Assembly (NCBI GenBank): GCA_030531085.1 | Contig: JAUNOM010000007.1 | Coordinates: 1-64,000 of the forward strand | Direction of reading: 5' to 3' | DNA: 64,000 nucleotides | Source of the DNA: Prevotellaceae bacterium | GTDB lineage: Bacteria; Bacteroidota; Bacteroidia; Bacteroidales; Bacteroidaceae | Shown here: piece after piece, positions 17,766 to 27,138 of the stretch | How the letters are laid out: each line of letters opens with the position of its first letter | How positions within the stretch are numbered: position 1 is the first letter of the stretch | Position numbers and translations under genes: made by a program | The notes under the pieces: generated by a model | What the model was told of the DNA's origin: nothing | Seen by the model: only the letters and a program-made list of their open reading frames with translations | Database searches by the model: none

Positions 17766-19373
17766 TTATTCCCACTCAATCGTTGATGGTGGCTTTGAGG
17801 AGATGTCGTAACATACGCGGTTCACTCCGCGTACCTTATTTATAATATCATTGCTCACTTTCGCCATAAAGTCGTATGGCAGATGTGCCCAGTCCGCTGT
17901 CATGGCATCAGTAGACGTTACGGCACGCAGGGCTACGGGATGCTCGTATGTACGCTCATCACCCATCACGCCAACAGAGCGCACGGTAGACAGGAGCACA
18001 GTGCCTGCCTGCCATATCTGGTCATAAAGGCTTACCTCTATCTCTCCATTCTTCATATCAGCAGGCACTCCGGCAGCAAGCACACGGCGCGCATCCTCAC
18101 CACTCAGTTTTGTCTTGTATTCACGTAATCCACGGATATATATGTCATCAGCATCCTGAAGGATACGAACCTTCTCTGGTGTTATGTCACCAAGGATACG
18201 CACTGCCAAGCCCGGTCCGGGGAACGGATGTCTTGTAATGAGATGTTCAGGCATACCCATAGAGCGGCCCACACGGCGCACCTCGTCCTTGAACAACCAT
18301 CGCAGCGGCTCACACAGCTGCAGGTTCATCTCTTTTGGCAGACCACCCACATTATGATGGCTCTTTATGACCTTGCCTGTGATGTTGAGAGACTCTATAC
18401 GGTCCGGATATATAGTGCCTTGAGCCAGCCACTTGGCACCAGTCTGCTTCTTTGCCTCCGCATTGAACACCTCAACGAAATCACGACCTATAATCTTACG
18501 CTTCTGTTCAGGGTCTGACACCCCAGCAAGATCAGCAAAGAACTTCTCTGAGGCATCCACACCTATAACATTAAGTCCAAGGCACTCATAATCCTTCATG
18601 ACATCACGGAACTCATTCTTTCTAAGCATTCCGTGGTCAACGAAGATACACGTGAGGTTCTTGCCGATGGCCTTGTTAAGTAATACAGCGGCAACACTGG
18701 AGTCCACTCCACCAGACAGACCGAGAATAACCTTGTCATCACCAAGCTGTGCCTTCAGTTCCGCCACGGTTGTCTCAACAAACGAGTCGGCGCTCCAGTC
18801 CTGTCTTGAACCACAGATGTCCACTACAAAGTTCTTCAGCAACTGTGTTCCCTGCAATGAGTGGAACACCTCCGGATGGAACTGTACCGCCCACACCGGC
18901 TGTGACATGGAAGCGTATGCCGCATATTTCACATTGTCCGTAGAGGCAATACACTTGAAGCCTTCCGGAATAGCGGTGATGGTGTCACCGTGGCTCATCC
19001 ATACCTGTGAGTTATCTGCAAAGCCTTTGAAAAGAGCGTTTTCCGCATCAAACTGCACAAGGTTGGCACGTCCGTACTCACGTGAGTCCGCCTTCTCCAC
19101 CTTACCGCCGAGCGTATGTGATATAAACTGCGCGCCATAGCAGATACCGAGCACTGGTATTCTACCCACAAACTGATCCAGCTCCACCTTAAAAGCCTCC
19201 GGGTCGTGCACCGAATATGGTGAACCACTCAGGATTACACCTATCACAGACGGATCATCCTTCGGAAACTTGTTATATGGCATGATTTCACAGAACGTAT
19301 CAAGCTCTCTGACACGGCGTCCTATTAGCTGTGTTGTCTGTGAACCAAAGTCAAGAATTATTATTTTCTGCAT
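17766..19373 (-). CDS. guaA: GMP synthase (glutamine-hydrolysing)
   Basis: Final step of GMP synthesis: XMP plus glutamine and ATP give GMP. The N-terminal class I amidotransferase domain holds the nucleophile in GICYGAQFI and the His-Glu pair in [12 protein letters not shown]. The central ATP-pyrophosphatase loop is [11 protein letters not shown], and the C-terminal dimerisation domain ends [13 protein letters not shown], the conserved GuaA terminus. At 535 residues it is slightly longer than E. coli GuaA. It lies 12 bases downstream of the nucleotidyltransferase and probably belongs to the rprX-rprY transcript. Confidence 0.97.
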   Translation of the reverse strand: MQKIIILDFGSQTTQLIGRRVRELDTFCEIMPYNKFPKDDPSVIGVILSGSPYSVHDPEAFKVELDQFVGRIPVLGICYGAQFISHTLGGKVEKADSREYGRANLVQFDAENALFKGFADNSQVWMSHGDTITAIPEGFKCIASTDNVKYAAYASMSQPVWAVQFHPEVFHSLQGTQLLKNFVVDICGSRQDWSADSFVETTVAELKAQLGDDKVILGLSGGVDSSVAAVLLNKAIGKNLTCIFVDHGMLRKNEFRDVMKDYECLGLNVIGVDASEKFFADLAGVSDPEQKRKIIGRDFVEVFNAEAKKQTGAKWLAQGTIYPDRIESLNITGKVIKSHHNVGGLPKEMNLQLCEPLRWLFKDEVRRVGRSMGMPEHLITRHPFPGPGLAVRILGDITPEKVRILQDADDIYIRGLREYKTKLSGEDARRVLAAGVPADMKNGEIEVSLYDQIWQAGTVLLSTVRSVGVMGDERTYEHPVALRAVTSTDAMTADWAHLPYDFMAKVSNDIINKVRGVNRVCYDISSKPPSTIEWE

Positions 19374-19385
19374 TTTATAAAAGTT

Positions 19386-20180
19386 TTATTCATTATTTGT
19401 CAAGAAGTCCTCCGCCTTTGCCAGTGTATCAATCTTACCGACATCAAGCAGTTTCAGGTCTGGCTTGACTATTCCCCGTATATCAGCCTCCGCACAATGC
19501 CGCAGATAAAAGTCCATAACAGGAAAACGTTCCGGCCACATATCCATCAGCGGAAAAAGACTTGACGCAAAAGTATGTATACCCGAAAAGGCATACATAC
19601 TACCATATCCATTTCCAATGCCACCCATGGCAAAGTGTTCCATCACCGCATTTCTGTCACCATCCATAGCCTTTATGTCCGGATATGGACTTCTTACCTC
19701 TCCCGTGCTGATGTTCGTCCATCCCACAAGACGCATATCCCTGTCAAAAAGCAGGTAACGCTGTGTAACACGGTCAGATACCAACAGCGTGGCATCATGC
19801 CCAACACTCTGCTCATAGAATGCCGCCAAATCCACATTACTGAGAATATCCACATTGTGAATAAGTACCGGCCCGCAGGCATCGGCGAATAGACCGCGTG
19901 CCTTCCTTATCCCTCCTCCAGTCTCCAGAAGACACTGTGACTCGTCAGAGACAACCAGTTCACATGGATAAGCCCTTTGCGCCAACTGCAGGAAGTTCCT
20001 CACCTGCGCAGCATGATGGTGCACATTCACCACCACCTTCTGTGCTCCAGCCTCACAGAGACGGTCAAGCACGTGCTGCAGCAACGGCTTACCAGCCACG
20101 GGCACAAGCGCCTTCGGTATGACATCAGTCAGCGGTTTGAGCCTTGTGCCCATGCCTGCGGCAAAGACCATAGCATACAT
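19386..20180 (-). CDS. Sugar-1-phosphate nucleotidyltransferase
   Basis: The 264-residue protein starts with the NTP-transferase signature VFAAGMGTRLKPLTDVIPKAL, followed by LVPVAGKPLLQHVLDRL and, around residue 95, an Asp-containing VLIHNVDIL metal site. This is the compact class that makes NDP-activated sugars (mannose-1-phosphate guanylyltransferase, HddC or MurNAc-1-P uridylyltransferase types). The exact substrate cannot be read from sequence. Its start codon overlaps the rprY stop by one base, so it is translationally coupled to the response regulator and followed closely by guaA. Confidence 0.85.
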   Translation of the reverse strand: MYAMVFAAGMGTRLKPLTDVIPKALVPVAGKPLLQHVLDRLCEAGAQKVVVNVHHHAAQVRNFLQLAQRAYPCELVVSDESQCLLETGGGIRKARGLFADACGPVLIHNVDILSNVDLAAFYEQSVGHDATLLVSDRVTQRYLLFDRDMRLVGWTNISTGEVRSPYPDIKAMDGDRNAVMEHFAMGGIGNGYGSMYAFSGIHTFASSLFPLMDMWPERFPVMDFYLRHCAEADIRGIVKPDLKLLDVGKIDTLAKAEDFLTNNE

Positions 20181-20890
20181 CAGTTCTCCTCCTGGTCTGG
20201 AATAATCAGCTTGTAGCCTTTGCCATGGATGTTGATAATCTCTATCTGGTCGTCATCACGCAGATGCTTACGCAGCTTGGTGATATACACATCCATAGAG
20301 CGTGCGTTGAAGTAATTGTCATCAATCCATATTGTCTTCAAAGCAAAGTCACGCTGCAATATCTCGTTAGAGTGACTGCACAGCAATGACAGCAGCTCGT
20401 TCTCCTTAGTTGTCAGCTTTGTCTGCTTGTCTCCAATGGTAAGCAGCTGCTTCTGTGTATCAAATAGGAACTTACCAATCTGGTACTGCGTGCTCTCCTT
20501 AGTCTTCTTTCCGTGTACACGGCGCAGTATCGCCTCTATACGGAATACAAGTTCCTCCATAGAGAAAGGCTTGGTGATATAGTCATCCGCACCAATCTTG
20601 AAGCCCTCCAGTATATCTTCCTTCATCTGTCTTGCGGTAAGGAATATAATTGGAATCTCCGCATTAGCCTGACGTATCTCCATAGCGAGTTGGAAACCAT
20701 CTTTCTTTGGCATCATCACATCAAGCACACAGATGTCGTATGGGTTCTTGAGGAAGGCACGGTATCCTGCCTCACCGTCCGCACAAAGGTCTGTCTCAAA
20801 GCCCTTAGCCTGTAAATACTCACGAAGGAGCATTCCGAGGTTCTCATCGTCTTCACAAAGAAGAATTTTCAGGTTCTCTTCCATAGTCAT
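20180..20890 (-). CDS. rprY: OmpR-family response regulator RprY
   Basis: The 236-residue protein has an N-terminal receiver domain (ILLCEDDENLGMLLREYLQ, phospho-acceptor Asp in VLDVMMPKKDG, Lys in DDYITKPFSMEEL). The C-terminal winged helix-turn-helix is of the OmpR type (KLTTKENELLSLLCSHSNE, NYFNARSMDVYITKLRKHL). The sequence and the adjoining kinase match the RprXY system of Bacteroides fragilis and Porphyromonas. Two starts lie two codons apart. The gene overlaps the next one by one base. Confidence 0.92.
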   Translation of the reverse strand: MTMEENLKILLCEDDENLGMLLREYLQAKGFETDLCADGEAGYRAFLKNPYDICVLDVMMPKKDGFQLAMEIRQANAEIPIIFLTARQMKEDILEGFKIGADDYITKPFSMEELVFRIEAILRRVHGKKTKESTQYQIGKFLFDTQKQLLTIGDKQTKLTTKENELLSLLCSHSNEILQRDFALKTIWIDDNYFNARSMDVYITKLRKHLRDDDQIEIINIHGKGYKLIIPDQEEN

Positions 20891-20940
20891 TCTATTTATT
20901 ATTACACATATTTAACTGTCACTACAATCCTGCTCCACCA

Positions 20941-22497
20941 CTACGCTATCACATCCATAGTAATGGTAAACATGGTACCCTTGCCCAGTTCCGAGTCAAC
21001 GTGGATGTCACCCTTGTGCATCTCCACCACCTTCTTCACGTATGCCAGCCCCAATCCGAAGCCCTTAACATCATGACGGTTGCCTGTATGCACCCTATAG
21101 AACCGTTCAAAGATCTTCTTTATATTATCCTTCTTGATACCCATTCCCGTATCGCGAATTGATATGCTGACCTTATCTGGTGAAGGGTTCCATGTACGCA
21201 GGTACACATTCAGCGGCTCCTCACGCTTCCGGTACTTCACCGCATTATCCATCAGGTTAAAGATTACGTTGCTGAAATGCATCTCATCCACATATACAGT
21301 GGACTCGACAGCCTCCACCTCCATGTAAACGTGCCCCCCTGTATGCTCCACTCTCAGAGAGAAAGAGTTCACAATACCCTCAACAAGCTCGTTGATGTCA
21401 AGCTCCTTCATGTTGAATATGGACTTCTTCCTGTCGAACATTGACATCTGCAGCACTCTCTCCACAAGGAAGCGCAAACGCTTGCTCTCATCATTTATAA
21501 CATCTCCCAAATGGGTTATCATCTGCTCGCTCTTCTTCACACTCTTATCGTTAAGCATCTGCGATGCAAGAGATATGCTCGATATCGGTGTCTTCAGCTC
21601 ATGCGTCATGTTATTAACAAAGTCATTCCTCATTTCAGTGAACCTGTTCTGTCTGAACACCACCACAATACTGAACACAAAGGTTATGAGCAGAACCACG
21701 GTAAACACCAGAGCCGGTATCATGAAGCGCACACTGGAATATATGTAACTGTTAATGTCCGGGAAGTGCAGCGTGGCGGTTCCTGTATTTGCTGTAGGAT
21801 CATTTCTGAACAGCACCTGCGAATATGATTTCTCGCTTCCCTCGTCACTAAAGTCCGGACATCGGTACACCTCCCTTCCATCATTTGTCTGTACCGTGAA
21901 ATGGTATTGCAGGTCTATACCGTTATTCAACAGCTCGCTGCGCAGGTCCTGATCAAACTGCCTAAAGTTAATACGGTCACGCAGAGGCTTCTCGCTTGCG
22001 GTGTAAAGGATGCTGTACACCACCTCGTCAAGCAACGCCTTCTGGTACACGTACCTGTTACGGACTATCTGCTGCATACTCTTCTGTGCCTCGGATATGG
22101 CACTCTTGTCCGTCCTCATCATCAGTCCCTTCTGCACCCTTTGCGGACTGAGTGATATAGTCTTCAGTTCAAAGGAAGAATATATGGTGCCATCATCCCC
22201 TGCCACAGAGTACTGATGCGACTGCTGCACCGCTCCGCCGTCGTTGTCACTCACAGTCTCTGTCACTGCACTGAAGGCTTTACGCTCATTCTCGTTGATA
22301 TCCTTTTCAAGGAAACGAAGGGTCTCGTTAAGCTCCAGATTACGTGAAGCCTGATACAAGGCTCTCGTCACAGACTCATCGAACTGCTCTCGCTTCATTT
22401 TCGTCATCTCCTCGATATACGAAACCTGTACCCAGAGCAGAGCAATAAACGACACACCCATTATCAAGGCTATGGTCCATATTGTTGACTTCTTCAT
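20941..22497 (-). CDS. rprX: Sensor histidine kinase RprX
   Basis: Membrane histidine kinase of 518 residues paired with RprY. It has an N-terminal membrane segment (about 7-27), a periplasmic domain of about 230 residues and a second membrane segment (about 258-282). The HisKA domain follows with the phospho-acceptor in MTHELKTPISSISLA. The ATPase domain has N box NLMDNAVKYRKRE, G1 ISIRDTGMGIKKDN and G2 GFGLGLAYVKKVVE. It is first in a probable four-gene operon with rprY, the nucleotidyltransferase and guaA, and has its own strong promoter. Confidence 0.92.
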   Translation of the reverse strand: MKKSTIWTIALIMGVSFIALLWVQVSYIEEMTKMKREQFDESVTRALYQASRNLELNETLRFLEKDINENERKAFSAVTETVSDNDGGAVQQSHQYSVAGDDGTIYSSFELKTISLSPQRVQKGLMMRTDKSAISEAQKSMQQIVRNRYVYQKALLDEVVYSILYTASEKPLRDRINFRQFDQDLRSELLNNGIDLQYHFTVQTNDGREVYRCPDFSDEGSEKSYSQVLFRNDPTANTGTATLHFPDINSYIYSSVRFMIPALVFTVVLLITFVFSIVVVFRQNRFTEMRNDFVNNMTHELKTPISSISLASQMLNDKSVKKSEQMITHLGDVINDESKRLRFLVERVLQMSMFDRKKSIFNMKELDINELVEGIVNSFSLRVEHTGGHVYMEVEAVESTVYVDEMHFSNVIFNLMDNAVKYRKREEPLNVYLRTWNPSPDKVSISIRDTGMGIKKDNIKKIFERFYRVHTGNRHDVKGFGLGLAYVKKVVEMHKGDIHVDSELGKGTMFTITMDVIA

Positions 22498-22522
22498 CCT
22501 TGTTAATATTTCTTTCTGGTCG

Positions 22523-22552
22523 CAAAGTTACATATAATTTTTCTTTCTGCAA
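22523..22552 (-). promoter_or_regulatory. Promoter of rprX (TTG-N19-TAACTTTG)
   Basis: On the minus strand TTG (complement 22550-22552) and TAACTTTG (complement 22523-22530) are 19 bases apart, just upstream of the rprX ATG. The rest of the 22498-22777 gap shows no gene or obvious structure. Confidence 0.75.
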
Positions 22553-22777
22553 TATAGAATGTTTATTTTTTTCATGCGCTTACCATAAATTAACAAAAAT
22601 ATCACCAATTAGTTGTATTTACAAAGTTTTATTCACAACTATAACACAAATCAGAACCCCTATAGCATTCTTTTAGACATAACGATGCCAAACACCGACA
22701 CGCAGACCGCAGCCAACACCACGCGAACAATATTATTTACAAATGAGCTTTACAGCTCCGCTGGTACCAGACAAGGA

Positions 22778-23386
22778 TTATGACGGGAACAAATTACAGA
22801 AGCCCTGCTTGTTGAACTGGTAATACATCTCTATACGTTCCGGCGTGTCGTTCTCAAGAAGCAGAAGCAACTCTCTCGCAAACTCGAGTGTAGCGGAACC
22901 GTTGGCCGTCACTATACCGCCGTCACTCACGGCCTGAGCGTGAACGTAACCATTTGAATTAGTATAGCTATCACCACCCCAAAGCCTCAGCTGTTCCAAG
23001 CCATTGCCTGTATGCTTTATGTCATTAAGGAAGCCATGCCTTGCCATGAACGAGGCAGCATTGCATATAGCTCCAACAATACGGCCCTTGTCAATGGCAC
23101 ATCTGACAATCGGCACAACCTTTTCCGCAACAGGTGTGGCCCAACCGAAACCGCCAATCAGCACCAAAGCAGCATAATCATCCGGCATCGTGTCAAACGA
23201 ATAATCCGGTAGTGTAGAAAAGCCGCCTATAGACCTGACAGGTTCCAGTGTCGGAGCCACCACCCTATTCACATATTTAGGATTCTCCTTCAAGGCAAAC
23301 TCATCAGAAGCGACGGCTTGTGAAAGATATACCACCTCATGTGCGGCATAATCCGGCAGGAGGACATAAAGAATTTCGTTGTTCAT
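22778..23386 (-). CDS. DJ-1/PfpI family (class I glutamine amidotransferase-like) protein
   Basis: The 202-residue single-domain protein has the DJ-1/PfpI fold. The start LYVLLPDYAAHEVVYLSQAV and the nucleophile elbow GAICNAASFMARHG (reactive Cys) are typical, as is the preceding ALVLIGGFGW. Relatives act as chaperones, glyoxalases or cysteine-based hydrolases, and the residues here do not decide between these. It stands alone between rprX and luxS. Confidence 0.83.
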   Translation of the reverse strand: MNNEILYVLLPDYAAHEVVYLSQAVASDEFALKENPKYVNRVVAPTLEPVRSIGGFSTLPDYSFDTMPDDYAALVLIGGFGWATPVAEKVVPIVRCAIDKGRIVGAICNAASFMARHGFLNDIKHTGNGLEQLRLWGGDSYTNSNGYVHAQAVSDGGIVTANGSATLEFARELLLLLENDTPERIEMYYQFNKQGFCNLFPS

Positions 23387-23533
23387 TTATCTATTTTATG
23401 TAATATGAATTGTTAAAATCGTCCCCATCCAAATGTTAAAGTTTCCTTAATCTTATACATATTGGTGCAAACAGATGTCATTTTGGAATAGAGAACGAAT
23501 ATAATGAGGCGTAATCAATATCGTTTTATAATG

Positions 23534-23593
23534 TAATCTCTATGCTTTTATACTGCAATCACTATCAAATTACAAGGCAAAAGCATAGAGATT
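23534..23593. repeat. 15-bp perfect inverted repeat with 30-base loop
   Basis: AATCTCTATGCTTTT (23534-23548) is mirrored exactly at 23579-23593. The loop contains ACTGCAATCACTATC, which recurs with one change near 63.86 kb. It lies in the 23387-23811 gene-free gap between the DJ-1 gene and luxS. Confidence 0.85.
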
Positions 23594-23673
23594 GCCCAGC
23601 AAAGGCATATAAAAGAGGAAACTGGAAAATGCCATTCGATTTTTGCCACCTTACGGGCTCTCTGACGAGGCTC

Positions 23674-23708
23674 TTCGTTCCAGTGGCACATTGTGCCACT
23701 GGAACGAA
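23674..23708. repeat. 35-bp perfect palindrome (17-bp arms)
   Basis: TTCGTTCCAGTGGCACA and its exact complement are separated by a single T. It may serve as the luxS-side terminator, but the perfect 17-bp arms with almost no loop look more like a REP/BIME-type palindromic element. No other gene or signal is seen in the 23387-23811 gap. Confidence 0.85.
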
Positions 23709-23811
23709 TTTAACACGGCAGAATGAGTTTTCTGATTTCAGTTCCCGACAAGCAGCAATCACACACACCGTCTCACAAGTCTCACACCACCGTTCATATT
23801 ATGGCATTCTG

Positions 23812-24327
23812 TTATGCGTCAAAGAAACATTTCCCGTTAATATCCTTTGGGCGCTCCACTCCCGGATACTCACACACAAAGGCATTCTGCAAGCGGTCTA
23901 TATACCTCCCGGACTCATACTTCGCCATTGGCAGGTCATGCATCAGGCAGTTGCCGCACGTTGCCGGCGTGGTACCAGGCACCTCATCCTCATAGTCCAC
24001 CACATACTCAAAGGCGCGGAGCATCAGCTGGCGTATCTCCTGACATGAACTCTCTCCTTTAATAATAAGGTAATTACCCGTGAGACACCCCATCGGTCCC
24101 CAATAGATAATGCGGTCCTTCCAGTCCGCATCATTACGCAGGAAGGTCGCAACCAGATGCTCTATGGTGTGTATAGCCGCCGGAGCCAGTGCCGGTTCCC
24201 TGTTAGGAGCGGTCATACGTATGTCGTATGTCGTTATCACCTCATCGCCGACAGTGTCCTGCCGCGATATGTATATTCCTGGCATAAGGTCAGTATGGTC
24301 TACTGCAAAACTTGGTATCAGCTTCAT
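23812..24327 (-). CDS. luxS: S-ribosylhomocysteine lyase (autoinducer-2 synthesis)
   Basis: Splits S-ribosylhomocysteine into homocysteine and DPD, the precursor of AI-2, within the activated methyl cycle. Length (171 residues) is slightly above the usual 155-165. Metal ligands are His53 and His57 in AIHTIEHLVA and Cys124 in CGNCLMH; the catalytic Cys81 is in GPMGCLTG. The N-terminal FAVDHTDLMPGIYIS is also typical. It is the last gene of a three-gene minus-strand cluster, 29 bases after the TtcA-like gene. Confidence 0.96.
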   Translation of the reverse strand: MKLIPSFAVDHTDLMPGIYISRQDTVGDEVITTYDIRMTAPNREPALAPAAIHTIEHLVATFLRNDADWKDRIIYWGPMGCLTGNYLIIKGESSCQEIRQLMLRAFEYVVDYEDEVPGTTPATCGNCLMHDLPMAKYESGRYIDRLQNAFVCEYPGVERPKDINGKCFFDA

Positions 24328-24356
24328 CTTGATTGAAATTTAATGATTGTTCGTAT

Positions 24357-25082
24357 CTATGGCAACAGCTCCGGATGCACATTCCTCATGGCGTTCCACA
24401 AGCTGTAGCGCGCTTCCGGATTGATTTCCTCGAGTTGTTTGAACACGCGCGCCATCGTGGTGCGGTGTGTCACCGTCTCATACGGGCACAAAGTCTTCTG
24501 TTTCTCAAAGCCCAACAGTCGCGCCACCGTAGCTATAAGGCTCTCGGGCACAAGACACAGCGGCCGTATCATCGTCAGCGGATAGTGCTCCATCCTCAAC
24601 TTCGGAGGCATAGTCTGCATTGAGCCTTCAAAGGTTATATTCATCAGCATGGTGACAATGATGTCATCCTGATGATGACCTAACGCTATCTTGTTGAAGC
24701 CGTTGGCGGTGGCAAAGGCGAAGAGTGCCTTACGGCGGTGCCACGAGCACAGGAAGCACTTGGTGCGGCGGCCGTCCGCCTCCTCGAAGGAGCTGTGCAG
24801 TATGTGCAGCCTCACGCCCAATCCGTCACAAAAGCGTGTCAGGTAGGTGCGGTCCGTCTCGTATGGTATGTTATCCATTATCACATGGGCCGCCTCAACC
24901 GTTATGGCTGGACGGTGCAGACGGCTCTGGAACGCCATAAGCCTCAACAGTTCAAGCGAGTCCTTGCCTCCGGACAGCGCCACAAGAATCCTGTCGCCAT
25001 CGTCCACAAGCCCATATTCCACACAGCCCTTATGGAAAAGCCGGCGTATTCGCTGCTCTGTAAGTTCCGCCTCTGTCCTCAT
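24357..25082 (-). CDS. TtcA-family tRNA thiolation ATPase
   Basis: The 241-residue PP-loop ATPase belongs to the TtcA/TtuA group, which adds sulfur to tRNA bases. The ATP motif is ALSGGKDSLELLRLM. A CxxC pair (KCFLCSWHRRKALF) about 80 residues later fits the iron-sulfur binding cysteines, and NKIALGHHQDDIIVT supplies the conserved GHHxDD. TtcA makes 2-thiocytidine at position 32; whether this shorter protein has the same target is uncertain. It sits 3 bases after the CHU_C-type gene and 29 before luxS. Confidence 0.85.
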   Translation of the reverse strand: MRTEAELTEQRIRRLFHKGCVEYGLVDDGDRILVALSGGKDSLELLRLMAFQSRLHRPAITVEAAHVIMDNIPYETDRTYLTRFCDGLGVRLHILHSSFEEADGRRTKCFLCSWHRRKALFAFATANGFNKIALGHHQDDIIVTMLMNITFEGSMQTMPPKLRMEHYPLTMIRPLCLVPESLIATVARLLGFEKQKTLCPYETVTHRTTMARVFKQLEEINPEARYSLWNAMRNVHPELLP

Positions 25083-25085
25083 AAA

Positions 25086-25826
25086 TCAGTTGCCTGTCGG
25101 TGATAACGTCTCATTCTCCGTATATCCGCGCAACAGGTTTACGTCTTTCTTTATCTCAAACACCCTTCCGTCAGCCCCCTTGGCCTTAACCAGCACGTAA
25201 TACACGCCCTGCTTGACATCCTTGCCGTTGAACTTTCCGTCCCATCCGTCACCGCGCACATCGCTCCAGTCATATATCTTCTGTCCCCAGCGGTTGTATA
25301 TCGTGGCGTGAAACTCAACGATAGACTCAAAAGTCTTCGGCTTGAAGAAATCATTGATGCCGTCACCGTTAGGCGAGAAGGCATTGGGGAAGGTGAGAAC
25401 ACTCTCACTCGCCATGACGGTCAGCGGCACCGCCTGTGTCGGGTCACGCCAATACTGGCTTCTGAACTCTACGGGCTGGCTGCCGTCACGTGTAAACACG
25501 GCATATAGGGCTATGCTGTCCGTGCCGGCCTGCGTGAAGGTCACCTCCGGAGACTCCTCGTATCTCACCATATAAGGCTCGTCCAAAGTGCCGCCCTCAT
25601 GACAGAAACGCCACTCGTACGCAAGGGTCCAGTCCTCCGCGTCATGCGCTTCAAAACGGAATGTGGCCCTAATAGGTGCGGAACCCTCAAAAGTTGACAC
25701 ATTGCTAACGGTCTCGTCACCACTGTCCGTCGCGTCAAAACCGACGGTAATATATGGATAGTCATTTGCTGTCACTGACGTGATGCCGGCCAGTGCAAAG
25801 ACTAAAGCCAAGAGATATTTCTGCAT
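25086..25826 (-). CDS. Exported protein with gliding-motility-type (CHU_C) C-terminal domain
   Basis: The 246-residue protein has a signal peptide (MQKYLLALVFALAGITSVTA), a beta-rich middle part resembling a PKD/Ig-like domain (FRFEAHDAEDWTLAYEWRF), and a C-terminal CHU_C domain. Hallmarks of the last are FPNAFSPNGDGINDFF, ATIYNRWGQKIYDW and GVYYVLVKAKGADG. Such type B C-terminal domains send proteins through the type IX secretion system. The ATG at 25826 is preferred because it gives a clean signal peptide. It is first in the cluster with the TtcA-like gene and luxS; the pairing is unexplained. Confidence 0.88.
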   Translation of the reverse strand: MQKYLLALVFALAGITSVTANDYPYITVGFDATDSGDETVSNVSTFEGSAPIRATFRFEAHDAEDWTLAYEWRFCHEGGTLDEPYMVRYEESPEVTFTQAGTDSIALYAVFTRDGSQPVEFRSQYWRDPTQAVPLTVMASESVLTFPNAFSPNGDGINDFFKPKTFESIVEFHATIYNRWGQKIYDWSDVRGDGWDGKFNGKDVKQGVYYVLVKAKGADGRVFEIKKDVNLLRGYTENETLSPTGN

Positions 25827-25900
25827 ACTGATGAAGAACATTATTTATCACCCCTTCCATCCATAAAGGCTATAAAGGCAGGGAAAAGATTTATTTTTTG

Positions 25901-25908
25901 CAAAATTA
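25901..25908 (-). promoter_or_regulatory. -7 box upstream of the CHU_C-ttcA-luxS cluster
   Basis: Minus-strand TAATTTTG fits TAnnTTTG, 74 bases before the 25826 start. No clear -33 element at the expected spacing. Confidence 0.5.
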
Positions 25909-25952
25909 ATCAATTTATTTTGTTTAGCTTCGCTTTTTCAAAAGAATTTTAC

Positions 25953-25960
25953 TATTTTTG
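25953..25960 (+). promoter_or_regulatory. -7 box upstream of the binding-protein-like gene
   Basis: TATTTTTG fits TAnnTTTG and lies 28 bases before the ATG at 25989. The -33 region is not recognisable. Confidence 0.5.
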
Positions 25961-25988
25961 CATCTCAAAAAGCTCGTTTAGTTAGATT

Positions 25989-27074
25989 ATGACACAAAAA
26001 ATCAAATACATCATTACCATCATCGCCATGGCACTCTGCTGCGGAGTGAAGGCCCAGACTGTGCGTAACACTGTAAATGTCGGCGTGATGCTGCCACTGC
26101 ACAATGTGGACGGCGACGGCAGGCGCATGATCGAGTATTACAGGGGGATGCTCCTCGCGATAGAGAAACTGAAGAATGAGGGTACAAACGTGAACGTAAG
26201 GGCCTGGAATGTGCCCATAGACGCGGACATACGCACCACACTGCTCAATGATGGCGCTACGGACTGCAACATCATCTTCGGCCCTCTTTACTCAAAACAG
26301 GTTGAGGCTCTCGGCAATTTCTGCAAGGCATACAACATAAAGATGGTGATACCGTTCTCCATATCGGGCAACGATGTGGACAAGAACCCGAACATATACC
26401 AGGTATACCAGTCACCGGACGAGCTGAACAGCGCCGCCATACAGCACGTGGTGGAACAGTTCGGCACGCATAACATTGTGATAATAGACTGCAATGACAC
26501 GACATCGCGCAAGGGAACATTCACCTTTGCATTGCGCAAGGTACTGGAACAGAAGAAAGTAGGCTACCACATCACAAACCTTAACTCCTCCAACGAGATG
26601 TTCGCCAAAGCCTTCTCGCTGACCAAAGCCAACCTTGTGATACTGAATACAGGGCGCTCTCCCGAGCTTACAGCGGCGATGAACAAGCTGGACGCGCTTG
26701 TGGAGGACAACAAGAACGTCAAGGTGTCGCTCTTCGGATATACGGAATGGCTGATGTATGCTAAGTACAACAAGGCGCGTTTTGCCAAATATGACACCTA
26801 CGTGCCAAGCAATTTCTATTACAACGAGGCATCGCCACAGACTGTAAAGCTGGAGGAGAGCTACAGGCAGAGCTTCCATGAGGGCATGACATACGCACTT
26901 CCACACTTTGCCATAACGGGATATGACCATGCAATGTATTTCATTGGCAACCGGAGACAGTGGCTGCAAAGCCCGCTGAACTTCAAGAAAACCAATAACG
27001 GCGGATACCGTAACAAGGCGTTCATGCTCATACACTACAAGACAAGCGGTGGAATAGAGGCCCTCAGTTATTAA
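25989..27074 (+). CDS. Periplasmic binding-protein-like (PBP1/LppC-type) protein
   Basis: The 361-residue exported protein has a signal peptide ending CCGVKA and then a type 1 periplasmic-binding fold: NVGVMLPLHNVDGDGRRMIEYY, IIFGPLYSKQVEAL, MVIPFSISGNDV and IVIIDCNDTTSRKGTF. The pattern resembles the YraM/LppC and amino-acid-binding families. No ABC permease is nearby, so a role in transport is not supported. In Bacteroidota such stand-alone proteins may aid envelope assembly. It is followed 64 bases later by an outer-membrane barrel protein, probably in the same transcript. Confidence 0.75.
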   Translation: MTQKIKYIITIIAMALCCGVKAQTVRNTVNVGVMLPLHNVDGDGRRMIEYYRGMLLAIEKLKNEGTNVNVRAWNVPIDADIRTTLLNDGATDCNIIFGPLYSKQVEALGNFCKAYNIKMVIPFSISGNDVDKNPNIYQVYQSPDELNSAAIQHVVEQFGTHNIVIIDCNDTTSRKGTFTFALRKVLEQKKVGYHITNLNSSNEMFAKAFSLTKANLVILNTGRSPELTAAMNKLDALVEDNKNVKVSLFGYTEWLMYAKYNKARFAKYDTYVPSNFYYNEASPQTVKLEESYRQSFHEGMTYALPHFAITGYDHAMYFIGNRRQWLQSPLNFKKTNNGGYRNKAFMLIHYKTSGGIEALSY

Positions 27075-27138
27075 ACAAAGGAGAGGTGGCGCAGATATCT
27101 GGCGCCAATGGATTATGTGACATTATTTCATATACGAG

